Source: Hemileia vastatrix (Eukaryota > Basidiomycota > Pucciniomycetes > Pucciniales > Zaghouaniaceae). From it: a stretch of DNA of 64,000 bases. Every line of letters starts with the position of its first letter. The stretch's first letter is position 1. Below the pieces are notes generated by a model. That model did not search any database and was not told the origin of the DNA. It saw only the letters and a list, made by a program, of their open reading frames with translations. A program made the position numbers and the translations under genes. Positions 22,801-33,556 of this stretch are shown in pieces. The stretch spans positions 286,501 to 350,500 of the forward strand of contig JASXTE010000001.1 of assembly GCA_030280995.1 (NCBI GenBank), given 5' to 3'.

Positions 22801-23752
22801 GAGGAATATCACTCAAGTTACAGGATAAGGTAATTTTCATCTCTTCCTGAACAATTCCCAAGACATGAGAACCATGAGCAAAAGCCATAGGGAAAGAGGT
22901 AATAGAGGCAATAATAGAATCCTTTTGTTCACTAGTCAACTGATCACCAAAAGAAGCAGTATTTATTTCATTTAATAAATCATCCATTTCAGTTGTTGTT
23001 CTACCTTTACACTGGATCAGTGAGTTACAAGATTTCAACAAATGCCCAGAAGTTCTAGGAGAGGAAATTTTGAATTTCCTTTTCCCATTCATTCCTAAGG
23101 TAAGGCAATTATTTGCTGGGTCCAGTTTCACACCAAACATGGTTAAAATATCATTTCCCATAGTAAACCAATTGCTTAAATTATCATTTTTCATGACAAC
23201 AAAATCACAAATAGCTCTGACAAAACCACCATTATATTTGAAGAATACAGAGGTTTTGTATTTGCCAATAGGAAATAAGGTAGAACCATACCCTCTCCAC
23301 TTTTCAGAAGTTATAGGTAATAATTTACTCAAATATTCCTTATCCACTGAAGCCAAAGCTTTTTCAGACACTACACTTCCTCCAGCACCAGAATCAAGAA
23401 CTACATTAACATTTTTACCATTAATGATAACAGGTGCCTTCAAAGGGGATATAGGTATAGAATTGGTAGTAATAACTTTAATTATCTCAGCATTTTCTAC
23501 TGAAGATAAATCCAATACACATTCTTCAGATATATTATTTAAATAATGGACATCTTGTTCCAACATTAAAACATCTTTAACAGAATCATTTTCATAGGAG
23601 ATATTACTTTCACATTCACTGGAAGAATTATTGACATCAAGTTCAACTTCATCAGTGTCTTCATTTTGTTCAACAAGATGAATTTTCTTGTCACAAACAT
23701 GACCCTTCTGCCACAGTTTGTTACATTTATAACAAGTATTTGTTGCATATTT
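19890..23752 (-). CDS. Pol polyprotein of element E with zinc knuckle and chromodomain
   Basis: It follows the Gag frame after a TAA at 23753-23755. In order: zinc knuckle CYKCNKLWQKGHVC (C-x2-C-x7-H-x-C, the chromovirus form), protease VVLDSGAGGSVVS, RT with VYIDDIIVFSK, RNase H VLYTDSSFIGLGAAL, integrase zinc domain (H..H..CDSCQ), DDE core (NMDFVTDLP, ISDRDPKF, TDGLAERMIQ) and GPY/F module. The frame runs open from 23752 to 19991. The chromodomain (TAEIDKILYDRIITSERGTEYLLRYRNKSSEHDAWIPGKEI, written in parts in the sequence) is in the next frame at 19890-20144, one T short in a T5 run near 20160. Chromodomains steer integration to marked heterochromatin. Confidence 0.92.
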
Positions 23753-26056
23753 TTAAGGTGCAACTGGGGCAGAGGGTTTACCAGATTTTTCTGGGAGCTT
23801 TGTAAAAGGTTTATTCTGATCATTATAAGATTTACCAAGGTAATTCTTTGGTTCATATCTATGGTTGAGTAGTACCTCATTACAGATATTAATGAAAGAA
23901 GAATTTTCCCTTATATGCTCAGTTCTAGCCACAATCAAATCTCTAAGAGAATTTGGTAATTTATACAAGATTTTATCTCTCCAAATATCATAATCCATCT
24001 TTGGATCAATTGCTCTTAGGATTTTTGTCAGTTTCATAAGAAAAACAATGGGCTTTTCAACAGAGGAGGGTACATATCTAGTATTCTCATACAGTCTTTG
24101 CTGAGCTAACCTGAATTTTGAACCACCAAACTGATTCTCAATCAAGGATTTCCAATCATTCCATGTATAATGATTGTTATCTAAAAGAACAGATTCATAC
24201 CACATCAAGGCTACATTGGAAAATAAAGAAATTAGCTTAGAAACAATTTCCTCATAAGGTAGTTTATAAGATCTCTTTAAATTATCAATTCTTTGGATAA
24301 AGTGTTGCCAATCAGAGGAAGAATCACCATCAAAGGTAGGATATTGGTCTAACTTAGGCCAATTTTTCTGACTACTGGGATGGTCCACTTTTTGGTTTGA
24401 ATTATTCATTATTAATAATTCCTGAAGTTTAGCCAGATGTTCAGAAATTTCATTATTTACAGAAACAGCTGGTGCATGACCATCACAAGATTTTTTGCTA
24501 GTAGCAAAAGATTTTACAGACTCATTGTCAGTTTGTTTAATGGTTGAAATATGAGGAAGAAAGGATGAACTTTGCTCAGGTTTTTTTCCTTTATTTTTAT
24601 GCAGCTTATTGACAGCATTCTCATTCAATTCATTATTGATGGTTAAGGCTGAGAATTTTTCCTGCAGGTCAGAAACATAGTTTCTTATTCTTGGAATTTC
24701 AGACATCTGGTCATTTACTTTTGCAAGAGATAGAACATTTCTGTCCTCAGAAACTGAGTGTTTGGCACTGAGTGCATGGAAATCATTTCTTAGCTTTTTA
24801 AACTCATTTTTCAGAGATTTTAATTCATTTTTTAATGAATAATTTTCTTCAATAAGGGGTTTCAATTCACTCAAGGTCCTATGTAGACTGATATTTCTAT
24901 CTGAGATAGATCTATGGTCACTTCTTATTTGTTTTTGCTGACTAAGAATAATACTCAAGGTTTCTTTGATTTTTAAATAAGCTGTATCTTGTACAGAAGA
25001 ACTCACTTTACATTGCAATTGTAAATTATTTAATCTATCATTTTCATGGATTAACACATCTCTCAAATGTTTGTATTTCACAACATTAAAATCAAGGGTA
25101 TCTTTCAATATTTCCTCAGAAGTTCTTTCAATTAATGTATAGATTTCAGGGGGAACAGAATCATTTTTAATTGCAAGAGAAGGATTAATTAAAGAAGTAG
25201 AAGTTAAATGTAAATTTTCATCAAATGACAATTTGCTAATTACATCAATAGGGCTACTAGTTACAGGAAGCTGTCTTTTAACAGGTTTAACTGTTCTTTC
25301 ACCATGTTCAATAATATTACCTGCAGAAGAAGTTTTATTAGAAAACATACCCAAGTGACTATCAACCAAATTACTTACCATGGCAGAGGAGGAAACTTCC
25401 CCTGAGACTGGGTTTGGGATTGTACTTGGGCCTTCTTTCTCCTGCCTTGTTGGTAGGGATGAGGAGGTGGATGGAAATTGGGTGTTCTGGATGGGCCAGG
25501 CTGATGATGAGGAGGGTGTTGCACATTCTGTTGGTAGTGACTCATTAGATAATCCCATTTCCATTGCTCTACTTCCATAGTATTTTGATTTTGGATGGTT
25601 AAGCTGGGTGGCTGTGAAGGTTGAGCCTGAAACTGAGGCTGATTGGGAGGCAACTGAGGAGGGGCCTGGGCCTGATTTTGGTTCCTGAGTTCTTGAACCT
25701 GATCCCACAAGGTGTCTACTTTTGATTTGTACCTCATATTTTCTGTCTTCAGCTCTTTTATATGACTGGACAGGTTGCTGATTTGTTGTGGTAGAGGAAG
25801 CTTTTTTATTTTGAATCCTTTTGGAAGACCTTCTTGAGGTACTAGAGGCTTTACTTCCTTCTGTTGTGCTGGGGGAAGGGGGTTTGGTTTGTTTACATCT
25901 CCTGTCATTTCCACATCCTGAATTATGTGAATTTTTTGTGTTAGCATAAGATTTTTTATGTCCAACTTTAGAAGAACTCACAGTATCAGCATCATAGTCA
26001 ATTTCAATTTCATCCACTTGCATGTTATCCATTTTTTCAGCCAAATTGTTGGACAT
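23753..26056 (-). CDS. Gag of element E, ended by TAA before the zinc knuckle
   Basis: 767 codons from ATG at 26056. The N-terminus is acidic, the middle Ser/Thr-rich, then a long coiled coil (about residues 330-480, e.g. LKNELKSLKNEFKKLRND) precedes a capsid-like part (TFDGDSSSDWQHFIQRIDN..WYESVLLDNNHYTWNDWKSLIENQFG). The stop APVAP-stop-KYATNTC falls just before the knuckle, in the same frame as Pol. The ancestral protein was probably one Gag-Pol frame, with the TAA a nonsense mutation or a readthrough point. Gag forms the particle that packages element RNA. Confidence 0.85.
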   Translation of the reverse strand: MSNNLAEKMDNMQVDEIEIDYDADTVSSSKVGHKKSYANTKNSHNSGCGNDRRCKQTKPPSPSTTEGSKASSTSRRSSKRIQNKKASSTTTNQQPVQSYKRAEDRKYEVQIKSRHLVGSGSRTQEPKSGPGPSSVASQSASVSGSTFTATQLNHPKSKYYGSRAMEMGLSNESLPTECATPSSSSAWPIQNTQFPSTSSSLPTRQEKEGPSTIPNPVSGEVSSSAMVSNLVDSHLGMFSNKTSSAGNIIEHGERTVKPVKRQLPVTSSPIDVISKLSFDENLHLTSTSLINPSLAIKNDSVPPEIYTLIERTSEEILKDTLDFNVVKYKHLRDVLIHENDRLNNLQLQCKVSSSVQDTAYLKIKETLSIILSQQKQIRSDHRSISDRNISLHRTLSELKPLIEENYSLKNELKSLKNEFKKLRNDFHALSAKHSVSEDRNVLSLAKVNDQMSEIPRIRNYVSDLQEKFSALTINNELNENAVNKLHKNKGKKPEQSSSFLPHISTIKQTDNESVKSFATSKKSCDGHAPAVSVNNEISEHLAKLQELLIMNNSNQKVDHPSSQKNWPKLDQYPTFDGDSSSDWQHFIQRIDNLKRSYKLPYEEIVSKLISLFSNVALMWYESVLLDNNHYTWNDWKSLIENQFGGSKFRLAQQRLYENTRYVPSSVEKPIVFLMKLTKILRAIDPKMDYDIWRDKILYKLPNSLRDLIVARTEHIRENSSFINICNEVLLNHRYEPKNYLGKSYNDQNKPFTKLPEKSGKPSAPVAP
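25375..25965 (-). CDS. Overlapping frame inside element E Gag, Pro/Gln-rich coiled coil
   Basis: An open frame of 196 codons lies in another frame over the Ser/Thr-rich part of Gag. It has a leucine-rich coiled coil (QQISNLSSHIKELKTENMR.., VDTLWDQVQELRNQNQ), a Pro/Gln-rich segment and a basic patch GRRKKAQ, ending GKFPPLPW. It reads more like a gypsy Gag than the overlapping Ser/Thr frame does. Options: an overprinted accessory protein, the true Gag joined by two old frameshifts, or chance in low-complexity DNA. Only sequence texture supports it. Confidence 0.35.
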   Translation of the reverse strand: MDIKNLMLTQKIHIIQDVEMTGDVNKPNPLPPAQQKEVKPLVPQEGLPKGFKIKKLPLPQQISNLSSHIKELKTENMRYKSKVDTLWDQVQELRNQNQAQAPPQLPPNQPQFQAQPSQPPSLTIQNQNTMEVEQWKWDYLMSHYQQNVQHPPHHQPGPSRTPNFHPPPHPYQQGRRKKAQVQSQTQSQGKFPPLPW

Positions 26057-26739
26057 AATAGTGGGAAGATTAATTAACTTCTTTTAAAAAAATTAATAAA
26101 AGTTAGTTAACAATTGCTCCAAAAAAATTTTTTTTTTAATTAATTAAATTATATAAAAAAATTTTTTTAATATAAAGTAATAACTAAAAATTAATTAATA
26201 AAATGGATTTCAAGGTTAAATTGGGAATAAACAATCAAGTTAATTCAACCAATTAATTAAATTACCAATATTAAATATGGCAATATATTTGGGACTAAGC
26301 ACAAAGTACTTTTAAGTCAACCAAAATTAACAATAATTAATAATAATAAAAAATTAATTTAATAATTCAATTTGTATTAATAATAATGTTAATTCTTCTA
26401 GGACTAAGAGGATTTAACACTCTATAATGGTCAACTAGGAAAAAAAATTTTTTTTTAATAATTGAACACTTACACTCAGTGAATCAGCAATTAAGCCACA
26501 ATCACTGTTATTGCAGTAAAAATATAGTAATATGAGTGAGAGGTGCAAAGGTGAACTTACTATAGTGATCAAAAAATCACTTCAAAATAATATATGAATT
26601 AATATAATATAAACCTAATATATCGAACCCAATTTCGAAACACGGTTGCGGAAAAAGTTTCTTTTTTGCTAGGTGGTCCGTGCGTTTGTTGTTTGTTGCC
26701 AGGCTCGATTGTCGTCGTTGTTTAGGAAAGGTCCCCAGT
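26057..26739 (-). other. 5' leader and primer-binding area of element E
   Basis: This AT-rich leader of about 680 bases runs between the 5' LTR and Gag. Next to the LTR (minus strand) it begins ACTGGGGACCTTTCC, the place for the primer-binding site. I cannot name the matching tRNA. Confidence 0.55.
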
Positions 26740-27877
26740 TGTCGGTCAGTTGTCTAGAAGAGAGAAGAAAAGAGGGAAGAAAGAGAGGAGGACAAGAAGG
26801 TAATGGTGATTTGAGAAATAAAAGAAATAAAGTCTAATGAAATTATTTAATTTATTGAAGAGAAAGCAACGACGAGTGATTTGAGAGGTGACACAGAATT
26901 GGGTTTTATTAATATTAATATTATTTCAAGTAAGGGTTCTGCGCGGCAAACACTTTAATTACTATCAGACTTAAGGCAACCTTTTAATTGTTATATAGAA
27001 TTTTAAATTAGATTGTAATACTAATAAAAATAATAATAAACGTGATAAAATTATCTTTAAGTTGTTGAGTGTATAGTAAGTGATGAGGCTACAGGGGATT
27101 ATCCAAGGCCCTTTTATAGGCAATGGGTCCTCTGAAGCACCACTATATTTGTAAATACAAGAATTATAATAGGATAAAACAAGTATATCAAAGAGTAAGT
27201 GAAACATAACAATGTAGAGAAAAATATGAAACAAATAATTAAAAACCCCAATTAAGAATCCAATTTTCCCACCATTAATTCCCAAATCACTAAGTAAGAA
27301 TAGTGAATAACTAAACAAGCCTGTGACATAGGTACTATGAGAAAAATAATTCAAAACAGATTGTACAGTCTGATTTAAGGATTTTTAAGTGAAACAAAGA
27401 ATATTTTTACGCAACAAAATATGTAATTAATCTCAATTTAGTATAAATTAATTAATTGTTTTTCCTGACACAATTAAGGGTCAAAAGAAGCGTCATTAAT
27501 TATTTTTTAATATTATACAAAAGGTGTTATTTAATATATAAATTTAAATAATTAATTTAATTATATTATAAGTCACTTTTACACTTATAATTATAATATA
27601 TGTTTTTAATTAATTATATATAAATTTATAATTATTAAATACATAAAAATGTGTCATTATTTGTAGAATATAAAATATATCATGTTTAATTTAAATGTAT
27701 AAAAATTTATATAAACAATAAAATTAATATAACACTTATATGTAATAAGATACTTATATAATTTTATTATGCAATAAAATATTACTTTATATACATTAAA
27801 TAAAATTCTTACGCCCTCTTTCAGGTCTTATAAGTTAAAATATCATTTACTGGACTCCTGGAATAGCCTGGCTGACA
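26740..27877 (-). repeat. 5' LTR of element E
   Basis: 1,138 bp, same length as its partner at 18720-19857 and nearly identical. GATAC follows at 27878-27882. Confidence 0.95.
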
Positions 27878-28065
27878 GATACCTACTTAATGCATGGTTG
27901 ATCTGCATGAAACAAACATTCAAAGAAATCCATGGTAACCAGCTTATTGATAAACTTCTTGAGACGTAAAAATTAGCTTATTTTAGTAAGTGCTTCACAA
28001 TGAATAAATAGTTTGTTCAATTGCTACCCTCCAGTAACATATTTCTTATATCCAGAAGTCTTAAA

Positions 28066-31016
28066 ATGCACCCATTTTTTCGCGTTTGTAAATGTGAAGA
28101 TCTTGGATGTTCATCAAGAAAGCATCAGACCTCATTGGGAGGCTTTGAAGTTGGTGTAGCTTTCAAAACGTCTCAGTAATACTAAAAACATGAAGAGGAA
28201 AGAAATTGCAAAGCACAGATGGTTGGTACATCCAGCGCTTCACCTAACTTAGGATCCAACATTCCAGATCTTGTAAGACATCAATATTTGGTAAATAAAG
28301 AGAAATTATGTTTCAATTAATCTCTATTTTTTTTCTTTGCTTAGGGGAAGCCTGTTTTGGAAACAATTCAATATCTACCAGGGTCAAACAATTTGAATTT
28401 GGAAGAGCCTTATAGCCAAAAGATAATGTGGCAAGCAGCGAAACTTTCTCTTATCCATCATTTAAGCAAAGAAGGTTGTGCTGAATTTTTGCACGATGAA
28501 GTCAACAAACTCAAACTTCTTAGTGACATAGGCAAACTAGATGCTAGCAGTATCATCAGCCTAATTCCCCTTTCTATAGAGACAGTTTTTAGTTGATTGC
28601 AACTCAATCCATTATTTGTCACCAAGACATGCTTTGCTAAGTGACTTGCTCTTTATGAGTATATCCCCAAACACCAAACATCGATCTTATCTTGTACTCA
28701 ACCTTTTTGCATCCTCAAAGGGCTATTTGAAAGATTTAGGACAGAGAGAAGAAACTGTCAATTGTGATGAAAATTTGTATTTGGCTAAGTACAAACAAGA
28801 AGAAGCAATCTACCATCCTTGTAAAACATTTCATCACAAAAGTTTGGTTGAATGGCTTTCAGGAAAGTTTAAAATAATCAAATTCAAGACGCTGATTGAG
28901 AAAAAAAATGACTTTCTAGAAAAAATGGAAAGGGATGTCATGAAAGATGTATATGATGGTTTTGTATGGAAAAATTTTCCAGATATTTCTACGACTTGAA
29001 ATAGAAGTGTCGATGGATATACAAAAACATAAGGTAATTTAATGTTTAGTTTATATTTTGACTGGTTTAGGCCAGGTGGCAATCGTATTGGAGGTCATCA
29101 GAAATCTGTGGGTAATATCTTGTTGGTGTGTATGAACTTGCCTACAGAAGATTGATACAAAACCGAAAATCTATTTTTGTATGCTATTATTCCCAGTCCA
29201 ACTGAGCCAACAAGTGAACAAATAAATCATCTTCTGAAGCCTCTTGTTGATGAACTAAAGACTCTATGGGATGGCATATTTATTGAAAAAACACCTCACT
29301 ATCCACAGGGCCGAAAAATAAGGGCTGCATTATTCTCTTTAATAGGAGACATTCCAGCAATGCAAAAGATTGCTGGTTTTGCAAGTCACTCAGCCACTAA
29401 GTTCTGCTCTGTCTGTCATATTTCAAAAGATGAAATCGGTGAGCATCAAGTCAAAAAATTTTCCTTATGTACTCATGAGGATCATATGCACTGGGCAGAG
29501 AAGTGGAAAAAGTGCCAGTCACATTGGGAGCGGGTATCTATTGTTAGGAGTCATGGGGTTTGATGGAGCGAGCTAAATAACCTTTTATATTGGCAACCTA
29601 CGGAATATTGCTCAATTGACTTGATGCATTCACACATGCTTGGAAATCTTAAAGATCACAGTCTAACTTTTTATCTAATACAAAATGCCGCAATCGACCT
29701 AGAAAAAAAGCTGACAAAGGAAAAAATTGGCATGTAAGAAGAGAAGTTGATGATGCACGTTCTGATATATTTCTAAATAAGCAATATAAAAAACGTAGAA
29801 GCAGCTTAATCAGCACCGATGCCGATAATATTGAACCAGTGGGACGGCAAAAAAGACTACAATATACAAGTACAATGAGACGGTCACAAACATATCTTAG
29901 AATGGAGAGTGGAGGAGCTGAATTGGAAGGATCAAACAGCCGGACAAAGTCATCAAGTTCTGAACATCACTTTCAAACCTTAGAGTTTGGCTCCAAACAT
30001 GCTTCTGAAAGTGGAAGTCGAAATTCAACCTATAACTTAAGGCAAAAAAGTATCAGTATATCCGAAAGTGAAAGATCTAATTCATCCATTGAGACTATTA
30101 GAAGTAAGGAAGATAAAAAGAAGGGCAAAGAGAAAGAAAGTGAAAGAACTAGGAATCCACGATTGTCAGCCACTGAGCTAGAGGCAGTGTGGAATGTGAT
30201 AGAGCAGGCAAAAAAACCTCACGAGTGCAAAAACAAGTAGGATCTAAAAAGTCAGGTTCCCTCAAAGCTGCGGAGTGGCATGTACTTTATACTGTTTACT
30301 TTCCTTTGTCACTTATCCCCCTTTGGGTAGAAAAATTAAATCAAGCCGAGACACCCGTGACGTCAGACCACAAACCTAGAGAATATTATCTTCTCAAATC
30401 ACTCACCACTTTAAGTTCAATTACCAACTTTTTGACTTTAAAAAATGTGTCTGCCAATGAAGTTGATGAATTAAAACAACTGCTATTGGAGTATTGTAAC
30501 TGCTTGGAAGAAGGTTGGAAAAATATCAGCTTTAAGCCAAATCTTCATTTCACTCAACATTTTCCAGAAATGATTAAACGTTTTGGTCCACCCATAGGTA
30601 TGGCTACTTGGGCTGCTGAAAGAGTTAATGGTATATTATTGGAAATTCCAAACAATCATCATCCAGGTATTTAGTTTGGTAATTGGGTGCTTAAAAATGC
30701 AAATGAGCTAATTTATTTTTATTGAACATAGAAGAAATACCACGGACCATGCTCAAGCACTGGCATCGGAAGTCTAGGGTATTGGAACTAGGTGAAGCTG
30801 AAGATGATGCTCAGTATGGATCTAATATTAAAAAAATTGAGTACAATACAAAAAAAAGACATTTCCATTTAACTGAGGCATTATTTACAAAATGGGTAAG
30901 GGCACGCTTAAGAAAACAGACATCTAAATGGGCTGTGTTGCCATCAGAGAAGGTAGGAGACAGGGTAGTTGAAAATATAGCAAGCATATTGGTCCATGGA
31001 AAGCGTTATACGATGT
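28066..31016 (+). pseudogene. TNP2-type (CACTA/CMC) transposase, decayed
   Basis: N-terminal Cys motif CKCEDLGCSSRKHQ (28090s), then a helical region (28357-28596), YDGFVWKNFPDI, then the TNP2 core: FDWFRPGGNRIGGHQKSVGN, NLFLYAIIPSPTEPTSEQINHLLKPLVDEL, ALFSLIGDIPAMQKIAGFASHSATKFCSVC, WSELNNLLYWQPTEYCSIDLMH. FDWF, IGDIPA and IDLMH carry the acidic residues expected in the catalytic core. The C-terminal part continues at 30189-30674 (LKAAEWHVLYTVYFPLSLIPLW) and 30722-31016. Inactivated by TGA at about 29151 (ED-stop-YK) and 29561 (HGV-stop-WS), both at likely CGA arginine codons, and by others upstream. The LTR of element D starts at its last codons. Confidence 0.75.
29839..30240 (+). pseudogene. 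Ser/Arg-rich linker part of the transposase gene
   Basis: Open frame of 133 codons, rich in Ser, Arg, Lys and Glu (..SESGSRNSTYNLRQKSISIS.., KEDKKKGKEKESERT), between the catalytic block and the C-terminal block. It ends CKNK-stop while the next block starts in an overlapping frame at 30189, so an indel lies between. No domain is recognised. Confidence 0.45.
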
Positions 31017-31939
31017 GGTGATCCGAACCCAGGTAGGCCTTTGGAGTGCATATTTGGAGGTATTTGGTATGTAGGGTGTTATTGGGGTTATGGTTTTATT
31101 AGTGGTTTTTTCATCTTTAGGTGATATTTAGTAGTGTTTATGGAGGCTTAAGCTAGGTTCATCTATTATGTCTCAGCTTAATGTCCTTTCTTTTCTCTTC
31201 ATTTTGGTATCCCTTATGGGTGGTTACCTTCCTTTATAGGGTAGTTATGGTGTTGTTATTGGTATTTATCGGATGTTTATTGCTTAGTGGTGCTTATGTA
31301 GGCTTAAGCTAGGGTCCCTTATTATGTCTCAGCTTATTTTCCTTCATTTTCTTTTCATTTTTGTATTTCTTATGTGTGTTTATCTTTTTTATTAGTGAAG
31401 TTATGGGTTTTTAGGGTTTTTTAGGGTTTTTATGGGTTGTAAGGGTGTTTTAGGGCCTAGAAGCGGCCGGCCCGCCCCTAAGCAGAGCCTCCTCCAAGCG
31501 GCCTGGCCGCCTGGGCACTGGGGGGGCGCTAAAATGCACTTTTATGCATGAAAAAGGCTGGGAAAGCTGGATTTTGGCTGGGGAATTGGTCAGGGTGGTC
31601 TGTGCACTGGCTGTATGATGCGTGTGAGGGAAGATTTTTGGAAATCATCTTATCTCTTTACTCATTGCCTCTCTGTTCCTCACTGTCTCATTGGCTTGTG
31701 TTTTTTTGGCATATATTACTGTTCATTTCAACTCTTTCTGGTAGTCTGTCTGGGACTATTATCTTCACTTTTAAAGGGGTCAAGTGTGTTCAATTAGAGG
31801 GTCTAGCAAACAAATCTCCAATTTGCTGCAACAGGTAAATCTCATTTGTTTTCTAAAGGGACAGGGGTTAAATTTTTTGTTTTACTCCAACTCCCTTGGT
31901 CAAGGCCTATTGCTAGTACTATAGGATTGTCTACATTTC
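31014..31939 (+). repeat. 5' LTR of element D
   Basis: It starts TGTGGTGATCC and ends just before the primer-binding site. It holds an internal ~155-bp tandem duplication (GGCTTAAGCTAGG..TATGTCTCAGCTTA at about 31147 and 31302) and a GC-rich patch at 31455-31530. Confidence 0.7.
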
Positions 31940-31956
31940 TGGCACCCAACATGGGG
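31940..31956 (+). other. Primer-binding site of element D
   Basis: TGGCACCCAACATGGGG differs from the element B site TGGCGCCCAACGTGGGG only at two CpG positions, both now CpA. Confidence 0.7.
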
Positions 31957-32173
31957 TCAAATCTGTTGGCTTTTTGGAATCTCTGTTGATCTAGGCTTCT
32001 CTCTTTGGTGGATCTCCTTTAGTGGATTTTGAATTTGGTGCTATATCTCTTTGTGGTTAGTCTAGGGGTCTTCTTTTCTGTTGGTTTTGGTCCCTCCTAG
32101 GTCTCTAAGGCTACTGGGGGGGACTTTGGCTATCTTTGGTGGAGATTGGAGGCTGTATCTTGGAATTGCTAGG

Positions 32174-33556
32174 ATGGTTAGGATTCAGTCTTAGGATGGT
32201 TCAAGGTTTTTGGGGGAGGATGCAAAGGGGTTTTTAGATAGGTTTGAGGTTGCTGCTGAGATTGATGGGGCCTCACTGTTGGACATGGTTAGGCAAGTAA
32301 TTTTTTTCATTGGTAATAGGGAGGTGGAGAAGGAAGTTTCTGGCATGGCAGGATATAGGAGTCAGGACTGGGAAAAGTTGAAGATTTAAATGCTTAAAAG
32401 GTGGCCTACTACTTTCTCAATGGTGGATCTTCATGGGATTTCTAGGAAGTGGGAATTGAAAGGTGGTGTAACTTCTCTTTCTCAGTATGGGGAATTTATG
32501 GAGGAGTTTGAGGAGGCTCTGGATTATCTGGTATATAATGATATATTACCACATGAAGATGGGGCCAAGTATATATTTTGGAGTTCCATGGGTAGGGATA
32601 TAAAGGTGAAGGTTATGAATATTCTTTTCAAGGCTGACTTGATGAAGACTCTTCTAAATGGGGAAAATAGGATTCCTGGTATGGCTATTCTGAAGGAGGT
32701 TATTTTGGGATATTTGGATGGTATGATAGATAGGGATGTGGAATTTGGAGATGAAATCCTGTTGGATGGAGAGGTTCAGGAGACTGTGGTGGAAAATTGA
32801 GTTTCTAGGGAGGTGCTTGAGCCATCAATTTTGGAAGATGGGGACTCTGATGATGTTTACGAAAATGATTTTTCTTCTCCAAAGGATGCCATGGGATCTC
32901 AGGAATGTGCTTCACTTGATGTTTTGGAAATGTACACACTGGAGGATCAGTGTATTTCCTCAAGTTTTGGTGAATTATGTGGGAAGGAGGACTTGTCTGG
33001 TCATGAAGAAGGATTTTGGGATGTTGAGAAGGAATCTGTGGTGGATGAATGGTTGTTGAGGGATTATTATTTTTCTTTCTCAAGTTCAGATAATGGCTTA
33101 TTGGAGGAGGATGTATCGGTTGAATTTTTGGATGGACAGAAAGATTCTGTCTTGGATCATTTTCTCATAGAGGAAGATTATTTTCAAGTGGTTCCCTCAA
33201 GATCAGAAGGTCTCTGCTTGGAGGAGGATTTTTATTTTGATGTTATGGATGTTATTCTGGAGAATTTTGCAGATTCTAAGCAAGATTCCTATAGGGAAGA
33301 GGAAAATTGTGATGTTTTGGATGTCACTGGTATGGAGGTTGATTTTAAAGATGTGGTGGAGGTTCCAGATGTTTCACAGGATGGAGAATTTATTGATTCT
33401 GGTAATGTGAAATATGGAAGACTCAGTGTATGGAGGAGGACGAAAGATTTGTTTGGAGGTCTGATTTTGGGATATCAGAATTGGAAGAGGAGCTTAGGGG
33501 ATTCAAGCCCTAGGGGAAAACTTATTGGTTTAAACCTTGGGATTTCAAGAATCTGA
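32174..33556 (+). pseudogene. Gag-like protein of element D with acidic C-terminal domain
   Basis: One frame of 461 codons from ATG at 32174 to TGA at 33554-33556, broken by TAG (about 32192, where B has Trp), TAA (32387-32389) and TGA (about 32798). The first 210 codons align with the Gag head of element B (RFEVAAEIDGASLLDMVRQV, NREVEKEVSGM, WELKGGVTSLSQYGEFMEEFEEALDYL). The zinc knuckle and everything after are replaced by about 250 residues dense in Asp and Glu, with loose internal repeats (FSSSDNGLLEEDVSVEFLD, VVPSRSEGLCLEEDF). I do not recognise that domain. Probably a structural protein of a non-autonomous element. Confidence 0.65.

Larger units (their letters stand above)
18720..27877 (-). 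mobile_element. Element E: young chromodomain Ty3/gypsy retrotransposon
   Basis: This is a complete minus-strand element of 9,158 bp with two 1,138-bp LTRs (18720-19857 and 26740-27877) and a 5-bp target duplication, GATAC, at 18715-18719 and 27878-27882. The LTRs start TGTC and end GACA on both strands. By eye they differ at about 14 sites (roughly 1.2 percent), so the insertion is recent for this window. Order is Gag, protease, RT, RNase H, integrase, chromodomain, i.e. a chromovirus. It is nearly intact: one TAA in Gag and one missing T before the chromodomain. It sits between the unrecognised gene and the transposase of the CACTA-like region. Confidence 0.95.
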
